From assembly GCA_003313425.1 (NCBI GenBank), contig NHZP01000092.1, positions 21,696-85,695 on the forward strand: a stretch of DNA of 64,000 nt, read 5' to 3'. Made by a program: the position numbers and the translations under genes. The notes beneath the pieces are model-generated. The model was not told the DNA's origin and made no database searches. It saw nothing but the letters and a program-made list of their open reading frames with translations. Of the stretch, positions 41,830 to 52,848 are shown in pieces (positions within the stretch are counted from its first letter, which is position 1; every line of letters starts with the position of its first letter). The stretch comes from Pseudopyrenochaeta lycopersici. Its lineage: Eukaryota; Ascomycota; Dothideomycetes; Pleosporales; Pseudopyrenochaetaceae.

Positions 41830-43406
41830 CCTTTCACTAGAAAGTTGTCAAGTGGTCACCAGCCTTGCGCTGGTTACCCTTGCCACTTTACAATTAAGCA
41901 GGGCACGCCTAGGGACTAGGCAGCGGAGCGTTAAACTACGAGTAGTTTAGGGGCCATGCACTTAGTAAGCAACACGAAGCACGGACAGTGCGGGTCATCT
42001 GACCATGGGTTGCCCACTCTACTTCAGAGCTTTAGTCTGATTGGTCTATGAATATGGACGCATGGAATTGGCATGGTTCTGCCTCTTAGGGACTAGGTGC
42101 TCTTGGCGGCGCACAAGGAAGGGACGTATATAACCACAACAGTTCCTCTGTTGTCACGGAGGTGGTGCACTCCCTCAACGGACAGTCAGATCGGGTAGTT
42201 TTCTGACCCGCATGGTTTTGTGTAGGCTATGGAGTTGCCACGCGTAGCAGAGCGCACAGAGAACGCGCTCCTCTTGACGGCTGATAGGCTTAGTAAGGGC
42301 ATGTATGGCCCTCCCTTTGTAGGGGACGCTGCAGCCATTGAGTGGCTAATGTGTAACGTTTGCTGTAAGTCACGTGTCCATTGGGTTGGTTGGGGGAACA
42401 ACTAACATGGTTGTATACCTTGTGGAACAGCAAGTGTCGGTGACGTGTCATGTCAAGTCGCAGGGCGAGTACTGTTGGTGGCTCACCAAGGAGAGTGGGC
42501 AGCTCCCCCCAACGTGTGGTTCGAAGGTAGTGTGCGGATGCTCGGCTACCTTCTCTACCTCATGTTTTGGTTGTGTTTCCCCTAAAGCGCTACTCGTCTG
42601 GAAGGTCGATATTGCTGTTAGCGCTATGCAGATGCGGAGCGTTGTCGCGTTTGCGCAACTCTCCTTGATCACCTTGCGGATGTTTTGGCATCGCGTATTG
42701 CCCAGTGTTTGGGTATCGGAAGGGGCCTTGGCGGATGCCTTTACTATTGATGGATTATTCTCCGTGTTGGATTGCGGAGGCTTTTCTGGATCATTTTCGT
42801 GTGGGTGCACTTTGCAGGCGTCTTGTCAGCCCTGTTGCAGCTTGCCCATTACGCATCAGCGGTTTACACGTTGGGACAAGTTTAGCGGAGTGTGTCCTGA
42901 TGGGCCCCATGGATGGTTTTCTGGGTGCAGTGATGCTGTCGGTATGGTGCATCCGTCGAGGCTTGACTGGTTAACCTGTTTAGATGTTTGGGCGTCGCCC
43001 TTAGGGTTGTGTACGCATTGTTGATGCGGAGGCAAAGATCTTGTATGGCACAGTATATGTGTTGTCTCATATATATTTGTGAGTATTATTGGTAGATGGT
43101 TCTATTTACGATGGAATATGTGTGGGGGACCGTTTTTACCTTAGCAGCCTTTGGTTTTTTGTGCAGTGGTGGCTGCTTGTTCATTGTTTGCAGGATTTAC
43201 TTGTAAGTATCTGCAGAGAGTATTTTTTCAAAAAAAAAATTGGCTAAGTACGACACAGTGTGGCGCAAAAAAAAAGTTGTCAATTGCCCTGTGCGCGATT
43301 TAGCGCGGTTCTGGAGGTACATGGTCCTCACCCAGTAGTGGGTGGGCGGGAGGTCACTCTCCAGCCACGTCAACTTTCTAGTGTGGCGTTCCGCCTATAT
43401 ATGATT
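41830..43406 (+). mobile_element. Segment 27 (1,577 bp)
   Basis: Module 41830-42015 in which GCCTAGGGACTAGGC (about 41906-41920) replaces the usual GGCGAGTGGAACGAG. TATATAA 42127-42133, gene 42229-43024, tail 43025-43406. The pre-origin region is a variant (GGCGCAAAAAAAAAGTTGTCAATTG...CACCCAGTAGTGGGTG) shared only with segment 29. Confidence 0.84.
42229..43024 (+). CDS. WWxTKESG-family protein, splice acceptor unclear
   Basis: Exon 1 from ATG 42229 to a phase-1 GTAAGT donor at 42365. Branch CTAAC is at 42401-42405, but no AG lies between it and the start of the conserved LVEQQVSV block, so a normal acceptor is missing. An in-frame ATG at 42407 could start a separate exon-2 product (205 aa), or an unusual acceptor is used. 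Exon 2 is Cys-rich: WWLTKESG, then TCGSKVVCGC and a second cysteine pair, the WKVD strand, cluster C-G-C-x5-C-x2-C, GCSDAVG, DWLTC, and a tail with two more Cys. It groups with segments 29 and 38. Confidence 0.68.
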
Positions 43407-44971
43407 CCTTTCACTAGAAAGTTGTCAAGTGGTCACCAGCCTCGTGCTGGAGACCCTGGACACTTTACACGTATGCGTTGCCAACGAGTGGAACGAGTAG
43501 CGAAGCGGTAGACTACTTGTAGTTTAATGGCAAAAGCCCCGGTAAGCAACGCGAAGCACGGACCGTGTGAGTCAGATGACGCTGCTTTGCCTCATTTCTT
43601 TCAATCAATCATTTGATTGGTCTATGAACGTAGACATAGGGACGGGGCACTCCGGTGCTCCCTAGGGACTAGCATCTCTTGGCATTGCATAAGACAGAGA
43701 TGTATATAACAAGAACAGGGGAGCTGTGTTCACGGAGTGTTGCATTTACTTAAGGGACGCTTTTCGTCTACTTTGCGATGGAGTCGCCACAGGGAGTGCA
43801 GGCCGTTGCGGGGTCCGCCAGCACAGCCATGTTCCCATCTATCGTAGATGGGTTGCAGGAAGGATCTTCTTGCGCGGTGTCTGTAGGGACAGAGGCAGAG
43901 CGGCAAGGCGTGAGAGATCACGTGCCCCGTAAGTTATGTCTTTTCTTCGTTGGAGATGTCAGTTGTGGAGCCCATCTGACATGAGTACAGTGTTTATGGA
44001 ACGTGGTATTTCTCTCACATTCTGTGAGGATGTGTCGGGCAGACAAACATGTTGGATTACTAAGGAGAGCGGACGCCTTCCTACCGAGTGTGTGGAGGAA
44101 CAGCATACGGAGTGTTTAAACTACCACAAGGAACGTTGTGTACAGGGGGCAACCCGGCAGGCGCTTCTTGTCCTCAAAGTGGAGGCGCTCGATCAGGATG
44201 GGGTGGTGCGGAGCCATGTTACTTTTGCTCAGCTGTCTTCGCTGGCACTGGAGGTGGTTGTGCAGCGCATTTTACCTCTTCTCGTATTGCCCTCCGGCGA
44301 GACGGCGGATATCTCTGTTGTTACTACAGTGTTCAAGTCGTTTGATCGTGGGTACTATAGTACGCGGGTGGACTGCGTGTGTACTGGTAACAGTAGGTGT
44401 GAGCCTTGCGCGTCGGTACGTTACCAGTCACGAAGGTTCGTTTGGGTAGACCGATTCCATCGTTTATGGTGGCCGGCAAGGATAAGTTGGTTTGCTGGAC
44501 TCAGCGATGCCGTAGGAAAAGTACAACCCGACGGCGTTGAGTGGCTCTCCTGTCGTGGATGGTCGTAACCACGATGTAGTCTGTCAGTGTTATATCTTGG
44601 TAAGAGAAGGGTGGACGTTGGATCTATGTGTATAGGTATACATTTTTTAATAATGAGTACACGTTGTATAGTATGAATTTTTTATTTCTCTTGAATACAA
44701 AGTTACTATATATTGTAATATATACTAACCTTATTATGTAGGGGTTGTACGGTAGTAGGAACAACAAATCAGAATTTGTGGTGCGCAGCTTCGTCAGTAA
44801 GGGTGTGGGAGCCCTTAGGATGGAACACCATCTCTCAGAAAAAAATAAAAAATTGGCTAAGTCCAATTTTGTTGTGGCTGGAGGCGATCCCAGGTCACAT
44901 GGAGGTGTGGCGCGAAGAGGGCACGGGCCCATCCTCAACTTTCTAGTGTGGCGTTCTGCCTATATATGATT
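43407..44971 (+). mobile_element. Segment 28 (1,565 bp)
   Basis: Structured module 43407-43600, TATATAA 43703-43709, gene 43778-44568, noncoding tail 44569-44971 ending in the GGCGTTCTGCC origin form. Confidence 0.85.
43778..44568 (+). CDS. WWxTKESG-family protein, first Trp replaced
   Basis: Exons 43778-43928 and 43991-44568 (62-bp phase-1 intron, donor GTAAGT, branch ATCTGAC, acceptor AGTACAG); 242 aa. Start ATGGAGTCGC in GCGA-N5-TCGC. Pairs with segment 21: both have CWITKESG and begin exon 2 with VFMxRGISLTF. It has ECVEEQHTEC, cluster C-V-C-x5-C-x2-C, VRYQSRRFV as in segment 21, GLSDAVG and EWLSC. Confidence 0.8.
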
Positions 44972-46533
44972 CCTTTCACTAGAAAGTTGTCAAGTGGTCG
45001 AGAGCCTTGCGCTCGGGACCACGACGGCTTTACCCTAAGCAGGGCCCGCGAGTGGAACGAGTACCGAAGGGTTAGACTACTTGTAGGCTAGAGGCGCTGC
45101 CCCCTGTAAGCAACACGCAGCACGGACCGTGTGAGTCAGATGACGCTGGGTTGCACGTGGGAGACACCCTTGGCCCCACACTCTATCAGAGTTCTTATCT
45201 GATTGGTCTATGAACGTAGACGCAGGGACGGGGCACCACATTGCCTGCTAGGGACTAGGTGCTCTTGGCAGAGACAGCATGGACATCGACATATAAGAGG
45301 GGAAGGCTCTCTCCCCGCTCACGGAGTGTTCTCTATTATGTGTAGTTTCGTCTCTTTTCTCTTTTGAACGCGTTGTTCAGGGCGATGGAGTTGCATCCCG
45401 GAGAGTTTTATATCGTTAGGAGGCCTGTGGACCGGCCAAGTGTAGCGGAGTATACGTCTTTTGTTATGGACGCCCTCGAAGAGGGTTGCAAGGGGGACCC
45501 GTTTGCAGGGACTGAAGACGAGTTAGGGATTATTGAAGAATACTCTCACAGTGGGTACCCTGTTGTGTTTCTCCGTGGAGTTGGTTGAAACTCAGAGTAA
45601 CTGATGTTGATGTAGTGTTGGTAGAACACGATATTTCTCTTACGTGTCACGTGCAGGCGAACGGGGAACGGGTCTGGTGGTTCACCAAGGAGAGCGGGCA
45701 GCCTCCCATGTCTTGTGGTAGGCTTAAAGACTGTAGCTGCTTAGATCGCTATGAGGGTTCTGGCGATTTGGATGGTGCGTCTCGGGCGCGTCTCGTCTGG
45801 AAGGTCGATGTTGTGGGAGAATACGATCAACTGCGGAGCTTCGTTGCGTTTGCGGAGCTGTCTGTCGATATGCTCAATGTGTTTGTGCGGCAGGTACTGC
45901 CACTCGTTACTATGATTGCAGCTGATGCTGCTAGGGCGGATGAAGTGGAGGCGGTGTTCCGCGCTGTAGAGAATGGGCATTTCTCTAGTGGTGCCCTTTG
46001 TGGATGCACAGTTGGAAAGTGTTGCACTTCGTGTCTGTTGCTAGGTCGGTGGCAGCGTGGGTTTGCACGTCTTGATGTATTTGGCGGTGCATTTCCGCTC
46101 CCATCGCATAGATGGTTTAATGGATTTAGCGATGCTGTTGGGTTGGTGTTTCCATCGCGGGTAGATTGGTTATCGTGCAGGTATGTCCATGGTGCGTTAT
46201 GGTGTTAATGTATGATGCGACACCTTCAGCGTATAGCTGTGATGGTGAAGTGCGGGCTGTTTTTGACGTAGACAAGGCAAGTATTTTGGTAGTCTTATAT
46301 TTCTTTGGTAATATATGTACTGCGGCGACATTGGTACGTTATGCGGTTCATAAAATTTTCGAATAAATTTGGCTAAGTCCGACACAGTGTGGCGCAAAAA
46401 AAAGTTGTCAATTGCCCTGTGCGCGATTTAGCGTCGTTTTGGGGTACATGGTGCTCACCCAGAAGTGGGTGGGCGGGAGGTCACACTCCAGCCACAGTCA
46501 ACATTTCTAGTGAGGCGCAGCCTATATATGATT
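44972..46533 (+). mobile_element. Segment 29 (1,562 bp)
   Basis: Structured module 44972-45165, ATATAAG 45291-45297, gene 45385-46208, noncoding tail 46209-46533 with the same variant pre-origin block as segment 27 and an origin arm with A for T (CTAGTGAGG). Confidence 0.84.
45385..46208 (+). CDS. WWxTKESG-family protein, Cys-rich subgroup
   Basis: Exons 45385-45550 and 45616-46208 (65-bp phase-1 intron, donor GTGGGT, branch AACTGAT, acceptor GATGTAG); 252 aa. Start in GCGATGGAGTTGC. Exon 1 is longer than usual and its end (IIEEYSH) lacks the RxHVP mark. Exon 2: WWFTKESG, SCGRLKDCSC in place of ECVEEQHTEC, the strand LVWKVDVVGEYDQLRS shared nearly word for word with segment 38, cluster C-G-C-x4-CC-x2-C, GFSDAVG, DWLSC and a tail ending in Cys. 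Confidence 0.78.
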
Positions 46534-48118
46534 CCTTTCACTAGAAAGTTGTCAAGTGGTCAGGAGCCTTGCGCTTCTGATCCTGGACACTTTACATGTA
46601 AGCAGGGCCGGCGAGTGGAACGAGTAGCGAAGCGGTAGACTACTTGTAGGCTAGGGGCGCTGCACTTAGTAAGCAGAGCAGAGCACGGACAGTGCGGGTC
46701 GTCTGACCCTGTTGTGCCCACTCTTTTTCAGAACGTCAGTCTGATTGGTCTATGGCGGTAGACAGATGGAATGGGCATTACATTGCCTGCTAGGGACTAG
46801 TGTGTCTTGGCAGTGCCAGAGACGGAGGTGTATATAACTAACTACAGCTCCTCTGCTGTTGGCATGGAGTGTTCTTTAAAACTTCATTGCGATGGAATCG
46901 CGCACTGGGCAGTATACCGTAGCCTCTACTATGGATCATAGTCATGTAGTGTCACTGGACACGCTTGTGTCGGGTCAAAGGGGGGAGCCCTTCCCTGGGA
47001 CAGTTGCAAACATTGAATACCTGCGGAGTCGGGTGCCGGGTAGGTGTCTACTTGTTTCTTTTACTTCTAACTTCAGTGGGCCTCCCCCACTGACGGAGTA
47101 GCAGAGCTCGTGGAACAATGCGTCTCTCTAGCACTTCATGTGGATTTGTCGGGGAGACAGTCTTGGTGGATTACTAAGGAGAGTGGGCAACCTCCTAAGC
47201 AGTGTGTAGAGGAGCAACACCTGGAGTGTCTTTCCAAGTTCAATGAGCGCTTTAGTGCCCTGGGGGATACCCGGCAGTCGCTCCTGGTCCTTAAAGTGGA
47301 AACTGTATACTGGAACGAGATGGAACAAACTATTTTGTTTGCGCAACTCTCTATGGAGGCACTGGATGTGCTTTTGCAGCGCATAGTATCCCTTCTCATC
47401 CTGCCGTCGGGGCAGATTGTGGAACCTTCAGTTGTTAACCGAGTGGTCTCCCTGTTAGGGGACGGGTACTATAGTACGTGTGTAGACTGCGCATGTATGC
47501 CGCTCAGGGTATGTGAGCCTTGTGCGTCGGTAAGTTATAATTCGCCAAGGTTTGTTCGAAAATGTAGATTTTCAGGTGTGTGGCCGTTTGGAGAGTCCAT
47601 GTGGTTTGTTGGACTCAGCGATGCGGTAGGAGAGGTACAACCATCAGGAAGGAACTGGCTTTCGTGTCCCTGTGCGTAGTACGTGTAATGATGATTTTGT
47701 AAGATACGGAGTATAATAAGGTAGTAGCAATAGCAATGGTTAGGATGAAGTAGATGCTGACTTTGTGCTTTGCAGAATACTACGGTATTATGAACGTTTT
47801 TGATGTTATCTATGACTATTATTTATGTTATGTTGTGAGTATGTATAGTGTTTTACTTTTTTTTTTTTTTTTTTCTATTAAAAAAATAGTACTGATATTG
47901 TAATGGCAGTGCCTTGTTAAGCACTAAGGAATTTGTGGTGCGCAGCTTCATTGTTAAGGGTGGGAGCCCTTCAGATGGAACATCGAACCTCTCGAAAAAT
48001 GCGTAAGTCCAATTTTACTGTGGCTGGAAGTCACGTTGGGTCACCTGGGGGTGTGGCGCAGATTGTGCGCACGGGGCAGAAATCAACTTTTCTAGTGTGG
48101 CGCAGCCTATATATGATT
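46534..48118 (+). mobile_element. Segment 30 (1,585 bp), third copy of segment 9
   Basis: Offset 33,145 bp from segment 9; TATATAA 46831-46837, gene 46892-47679. Here the following junction has no telomere insert, unlike the other two copies. Confidence 0.87.
46892..47679 (+). CDS. WWxTKESG-family protein, copy of the segment 9 gene
   Basis: Exons 46892-47039 and 47105-47679 (intron 47040-47104). Translation is the same as in segments 9 and 10. Confidence 0.82.
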
Positions 48119-49700
48119 CCTTTCACTAGAAAGTTGTCAAGTGGTCGAGGAGCCCCGTGCTCCTTGACCCCTGACACTTTACATGTAAGCAGGGCCAACG
48201 ACTGGAAGGAGTAGCGAAGCGGTAGTCTTGAATAAGACTAGGGGCGCTGCACTTAGTAACCACAGCAAAGCACGGACGTGTGGTCGTCTGACATGGTGTG
48301 GCACGCTTTGATCTGTGATCTAATTGGTCTATGAACATAGACAGCATGGAGTGGGCAGAACCCTGCCAAGTATGGAATAGTATATCTCGGCAGAGAGGAC
48401 CAGTCGGTAGGGCGCTATATAGGGTGTTCTTTAGCGCTTAGCTTCTGCACGGACTGTGCTTGTAGCAGAATTATAAAGAGAATGGCGTCTGCCGTGATTC
48501 TGTTCTCTTCTTTGGCTGTGCTATGCGGGGCCTTTTTTTGCACAGCTGCGGTGCGTCACACGGAGGTGTGTTACAGAATTGGCCAATTGTCTCGAGCGCG
48601 GGACGCTGTTGTCGCGCGCAATGCGTACGGATGGTATGCTCATAGCCATGGGTACCACACTTTTACGTAGTGTGGACGAGGGGGGTTCGCCAACCCGCTC
48701 ACATGAAAGCGTGTTCTTCCGGAGGGATGATACGAGTAGCAAGACAGTGGCTACTTGGGTGGCAAGCACGTCGTGGCCGCACGTGACTACGTTGCCTCTA
48801 CCTAGTGGTATGAACGGAGGAGGCGGCTCAACTGGTAGCCGTGGAGCGAGCGATGTGTTGTTAGCAACCGTTCTTGCGGTTGTTGCTTTTGTGGCAGCGC
48901 TGGTGGCGCTCTCGTTGGTTTTATGGCGATGCACGGGAAGGTATTACGCGCGTGCTCTGGTGTAGAGCATCTACATTTCACGGCAATGTCGTTTCTGCTA
49001 GGGGCAAAACAAAAACATGCCCTACCATGCTCCGTTTTTTGGTAGCACGGTGCGCTTCTATAAGTTGTTTTGACTCTCTTAGCTGTGGAGCAGCGATTCT
49101 GGGTTGTATGCATAGGGTCTCAATAGTGGGACACGGCAGGCAGGATGCGTCCTCTGTTAAGGCTTCGTTCACCGTGTAGGTGTTATACATATTGCGTCAA
49201 GGATTTGCGCTGTGGGAGCGTTTGGTGTATGGTACAATATAGCTGCAGAGCTAGTCTCTTGCTGGGAACGGTGAATGCCGGTTGTTTGTTTCTGTTAGTA
49301 CTCAGTAAATTCACAAAAAAAAATACTGAGTATTTACGTTGGAGTTACAGAGGGACGTAGTATAGTTTGTATTGGTAAGTACCTATTTTACGGTTTATGT
49401 CTTTTATTTTCTGTTTCTTTAAAATAAAGTTATGGTGTATTGTAAAGTATAGTAATTGTATTGCGTAGGCTTTGTACGGTGGTAAGAGCAACAAAGGATT
49501 TGTGGTGCAGAGGTCAGTCAGGAAGGGTGTGGGCGCCCTTGGGATGGAATACCGAAGATCAAAAAAAAATGCGTAAGTCCATTTTCCGTGTGGCTGACGG
49601 TCATGCAGAGTCACGCTGGGTTGCTGTGGCGCGTTTTGCGCACAGACGGGTTGTGATGGGCACGGGCCCATTCCGTCAACTTTCGAGTGTATATATGATT
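48119..49700 (+). mobile_element. Segment 31 (1,582 bp)
   Basis: Module 48119-48305; third domain closed by CCACA/TGTGG. TATATAGG 48416-48423, gene 48482-48965. The 48966-49700 tail is the longest noncoding stretch of any unit (735 bp); a 101-codon ORF overlaps it in another frame but has no supporting feature. Confidence 0.84.
48482..48965 (+). CDS. Signal-peptide plus membrane-anchor protein (probably spliced)
   Basis: The first ORF (48482-48670) starts with a clear signal peptide: a hydrophobic core VILFSSLAVLCGAFFC with small residues at a likely cleavage site (TAA). The second, in another frame and open to 48965, has a Ser/Thr/Gly-rich stretch, a strong membrane span (48852-48926, DVLLATVLAVVAFVAALVALSLVLW) and a short basic tail (RCTGRYYARALV). 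The joint is uncertain: acceptor TTTTACGTAG ends at 48670, and the phase-2 donors that fit leave an intron of under 50 nt. Joined, this would be a type I membrane protein on a cell or virion surface. Function unknown; a frameshift rather than an intron is possible. Confidence 0.6.
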
Positions 49701-51273
49701 CCTTTCACTAGAAAGTTGTCAAGTGGTCAGGAGCCTTGCGCTCCTTGACCCCTGACACTTTACACGTATGCGTTGCCACGACTGGAGGGAGTACCGAAGG
49801 GTTAAACTAGAATTAGTTTAGAGGCATAAGCCCCTGTAAGCAGAGCAGAGCACGGACGTGGCGTGTCAGATGACGCTGCTGTGCCGCATTTTCTTTCAAT
49901 CAGGCTTCTGATTGGGCTATGGACATAGACGCAGGGACGGGGCAGCCCATTGCCTGCTAGGGACTAGGTGGTCTTGGCATTGCGCAAGGCAGAGATGTAT
50001 ATAACATGAACAGTGGAGCTGTTGTAACGGAGTGTTCTACACAATGTAGTTTTTTTTTTTACGTTGCGGTAGCCGTACTTCCTGGGAAGGATACCATCGT
50101 TGGTAGGTCGAACACGTAACGTCACGTGTGAGTTCCCAAGAGAGAGATGGTTCTCGAAGGGTGTGCAGAGTGTATAGACCCGTTGGTGTCTGGTAGTAAG
50201 GCGGAGCCTTTTGTAGGGACAGAAAGCCAAATTCAAGGGGTGCGGATGCACATTCAACGTATGTGGATGTTCTCTTCCCGAGTTGGGGTCCCCCAACTAA
50301 CAGTTGTGTAGATCTTGTGGAACAGAAGACTTCTGTGACTTGCCATGTGAAGCGGGATGGTGAACAGGTTTGGTGGCTTACCGTCCCACCCAGCGTCAGT
50401 TCTGAGGGCTTGGAGAGCTGTGATTGTCTCAGGCGGGGGCGCATCTGTGGGCCGTTCTCACGGCTTTTGTTGCAGGTGGAGACCGTAAAACCGGATGGCA
50501 CCCCACGTCGCATGGTTGCGTTTGGGGATCTTTCGGTGGAGGCGCTGGATGCGGTTGTAACGGGTGTTTTGCCGCGTCTTGTGCAGCAGGATGGGGCCCT
50601 GCTTGGGAACTCAGTCAAGGTGATGGAGTTTTTTGAGACACGCTTGGCAGGTCTAGGGTCTCCGCAGATATCGGAGGAACCACCATCTCTCAAAAAAATG
50701 GCTAAGTCCATTTTCCTTGGTGCCCGTGGGTTTACGGCGTGTGATCGCTGTGTAGAGAGCGTTGCGCGAGCTTTTGAGGTAGCTTTGGCCGCGGAATTGT
50801 CGCCTCCGCTCCCCAACCATACTGTATCATTAACACGACGGATGTAGTCTGGCTGTTGTAACGAACAGTGGTAATATTTGTGAGTAGTAGAGAGGATGTT
50901 CTTTAGTTATGGATATACAAGGAGGGCGGTAGCATGTGGAGGATTGTGCGCAATGTTTTTATTTTGTCGCTCTTTTTGTTTTCTTAACTTCTTTTTCTAA
51001 GACAAAAGTTGTACGCAGGAATGAGTGCTGACTGTATTATGTAGGTGTTATTGGATTGTGCGAACAATGCATTATTATTTATACCGAAGCTATATTGTGG
51101 GGGGTGTCGACCCTGTTGATGTTCCATCAATTCTGTCTCAAAATTGGCTAAGTCCGATTCCTGTGTGGCTGGAGGCGATGCTGGGTCACATGGGGGCTGT
51201 GGCGCGGGGAGCGCAGACATGGGTTGTGTTGGGCACGGGCCCCTTCCCTCAACTTTCTTGTGTATATATGATT
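49701..51273 (+). mobile_element. Segment 32 (1,573 bp)
   Basis: Structured module 49701-49885, TATATAA 49998-50004, gene 50147-50847, noncoding tail 50848-51273. The usual start site reads TTGCGGTAGCCG, with no ATG. Confidence 0.84.
50147..50847 (+). CDS. Divergent WWxTKESG-family protein with rebuilt C-terminus
   Basis: Exons 50147-50258 and 50312-50847 (53-bp phase-1 intron, donor GTATGT, branch CTAAC, acceptor TGTGTAG); 215 aa. The normal start codon is absent, so exon 1 is short. Exon 2 begins like the family (LVEQKTSVTCHVKRDGEQ, VWWLT) but KESG is replaced by VPPSV, and after LSVEALDAVVTGVLP the aromatic/SDAVG block is gone. The new C-terminus is partly encoded by DNA (about 50680-50718) that matches the noncoding pre-origin block (CACCATCTCTCAAAAAAATGG then CTAAGTCCATTTTCC). 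It looks like a recombinant that converted noncoding DNA into coding DNA. Confidence 0.7.
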
Positions 51274-52848
51274 CCTTTCACTAGAAAGTTGTCAAGTGGT
51301 CAGGAGCCTTGCGCTCCTTGACCCCTGACACTTTACTGTAAGCTCTGGCCGTGAGTGGAGCGAACAGCGAAGCGGTAAACTACTTGTAGTTTAGGGCAAG
51401 AGACCCCGGTAAGCAAAGCAGAGCACGGACAGTGCGGGTCATCTGACTCTTCTTTGCCACTCTTTTCAGATTTCTTATCTGATTGGTCTATGTACATAGA
51501 GACATGGAGGGAGCAGCGCTCTGCTATCTAGGGACTAGTGTGTCTTGGCAGGATGCAAGAGACAGAGATGTATAAGAGGGGAGCTCCCTCTCCGCTCATG
51601 GAGTGTGAATGTTTGTGGGGACTGAACATTCTCTTTTATTCCCTTATTTTACAGTGCGATGGGGTCGCTCCTGGGACAGTGCAGTACCGTAGCCTCTACT
51701 ATGGATCATAGTCATGTAGTGTCACTGGACACGCTTGTGTCGGGTCAAAGGGGGGAGCCCTTCCCTGGGACAGTTGCAAACATTGAATACCTGCGGAGGC
51801 ACATTCCTAGTAAGTATTGTTTTCTCCCTCGTCTGGTTGGGTTCTCCCCAACTTACGGAGTTACAGGGCTGGTGGAGCGATTGACTTCTCTCACCTGCCA
51901 TCTAAAGCCGGATGGCAGACAACGTTGGTGGTATACTAAGGAGAGCGGGCAGCCTCCTAGCGAATGCGTTTCTTGGGACCATACAGAGTGTCTGGAAGAC
52001 TACAAGGAGTTCTGTGAACGAGGCGGTAGAGCACAGTCGGTCCTTGTGCTCAAGGTGGATACGTTGGTTAGGGATCAAGTGCGGAGTTCTGTTGTGTTTG
52101 CGGAGCTTTCGGTAGAGGCCTTTGATGTGCTTATATGGCGCATTCTACCTCTTATCGCAACGCCGTCGGGGCAGAGGCCGGATATCGAAGTTGTGGAGGC
52201 GTTGTTCTATCGACTGCGCTTCGGGCACTATAGTACGCGGGTCGACTGTGTGTGTACCTTGTACATAAGGTGTGAGCCCTGCGCATTGGTGGTAAGCCGT
52301 GAGTTACCAAGGTTTATTTGGCAAAATTATTTTTCTTGTGTATGCCCGCCTGGAAAGCGAGACTGGTTTACTGGACTCAGCGATGCGGTAGGAGAAATAC
52401 AGCCATCAGGAAAGAACTGGCTGAAATGCTTAGATGATGGTTTTGGTTATCTTGGAGACCCTTATTTTGTTCAATACGTGTAGCGTAGATAGGTGGATAT
52501 ATACAGGTATGTTTGTGTAGTATTGTGTAGTATTGGGATTTTTATTGGTGTAGTCAATATGTTTACATTGTGTACAGGTTTGGTTGAACTGTTTATTTTG
52601 TAAGGAACGTTATTCCATTGTAGTTGTTTATTGTGTGGAGCTTCATTAGTAAGGGTGTGGGCGCCCTTGGGATGGAACATCAAACCTCTCAAAAAAAAAT
52701 AAAAAATTGGCTAAGTCCGATTTTGTTGTGGCTGGAGGCCATGCTGAGTCACCTGGGGGTGTGGCTCGGGAGAGCGCAGACATGGGTTGCTGTGGCGCAG
52801 ATTGTGCGCACAGGCCTCTCCGACAACTTTCTTGTGCTATATATGATT
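51274..52848 (+). mobile_element. Segment 33 (1,575 bp), mosaic
   Basis: Structured module 51274-51465, TATAAG 51571-51576, gene 51659-52483, noncoding tail 52484-52848. The promoter and first codons resemble segment 23, the middle of exon 1 segment 9, exon 2 segment 23, and the pre-origin end segment 13. Confidence 0.86.
51659..52483 (+). CDS. WWxTKESG-family protein, mosaic of two relatives
   Basis: Exons 51659-51809 and 51867-52483 (57-bp phase-1 intron, donor GTAAGT, branch-like ACTTAC, acceptor GTTACAG); 255 aa. The intron is open and in frame, so a 274-aa unspliced form is possible. Exon 1 starts MGSLLGQ as in segment 23, then switches to the segment 9 text (SLDTLVSGQRGEPFPGT). Exon 2: WWYTKESG, ECVSWDHTEC, cluster C-V-C-x5-C-x2-C, LSDAVG, NWLKC, and the DPYFVQYV tail shared with segment 23. 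Confidence 0.8.
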   Translation: MGSLLGQCSTVASTMDHSHVVSLDTLVSGQRGEPFPGTVANIEYLRRHIPSKYCFLPRLVGFSPTYGVTGLVERLTSLTCHLKPDGRQRWWYTKESGQPPSECVSWDHTECLEDYKEFCERGGRAQSVLVLKVDTLVRDQVRSSVVFAELSVEAFDVLIWRILPLIATPSGQRPDIEVVEALFYRLRFGHYSTRVDCVCTLYIRCEPCALVVSRELPRFIWQNYFSCVCPPGKRDWFTGLSDAVGEIQPSGKNWLKCLDDGFGYLGDPYFVQYV

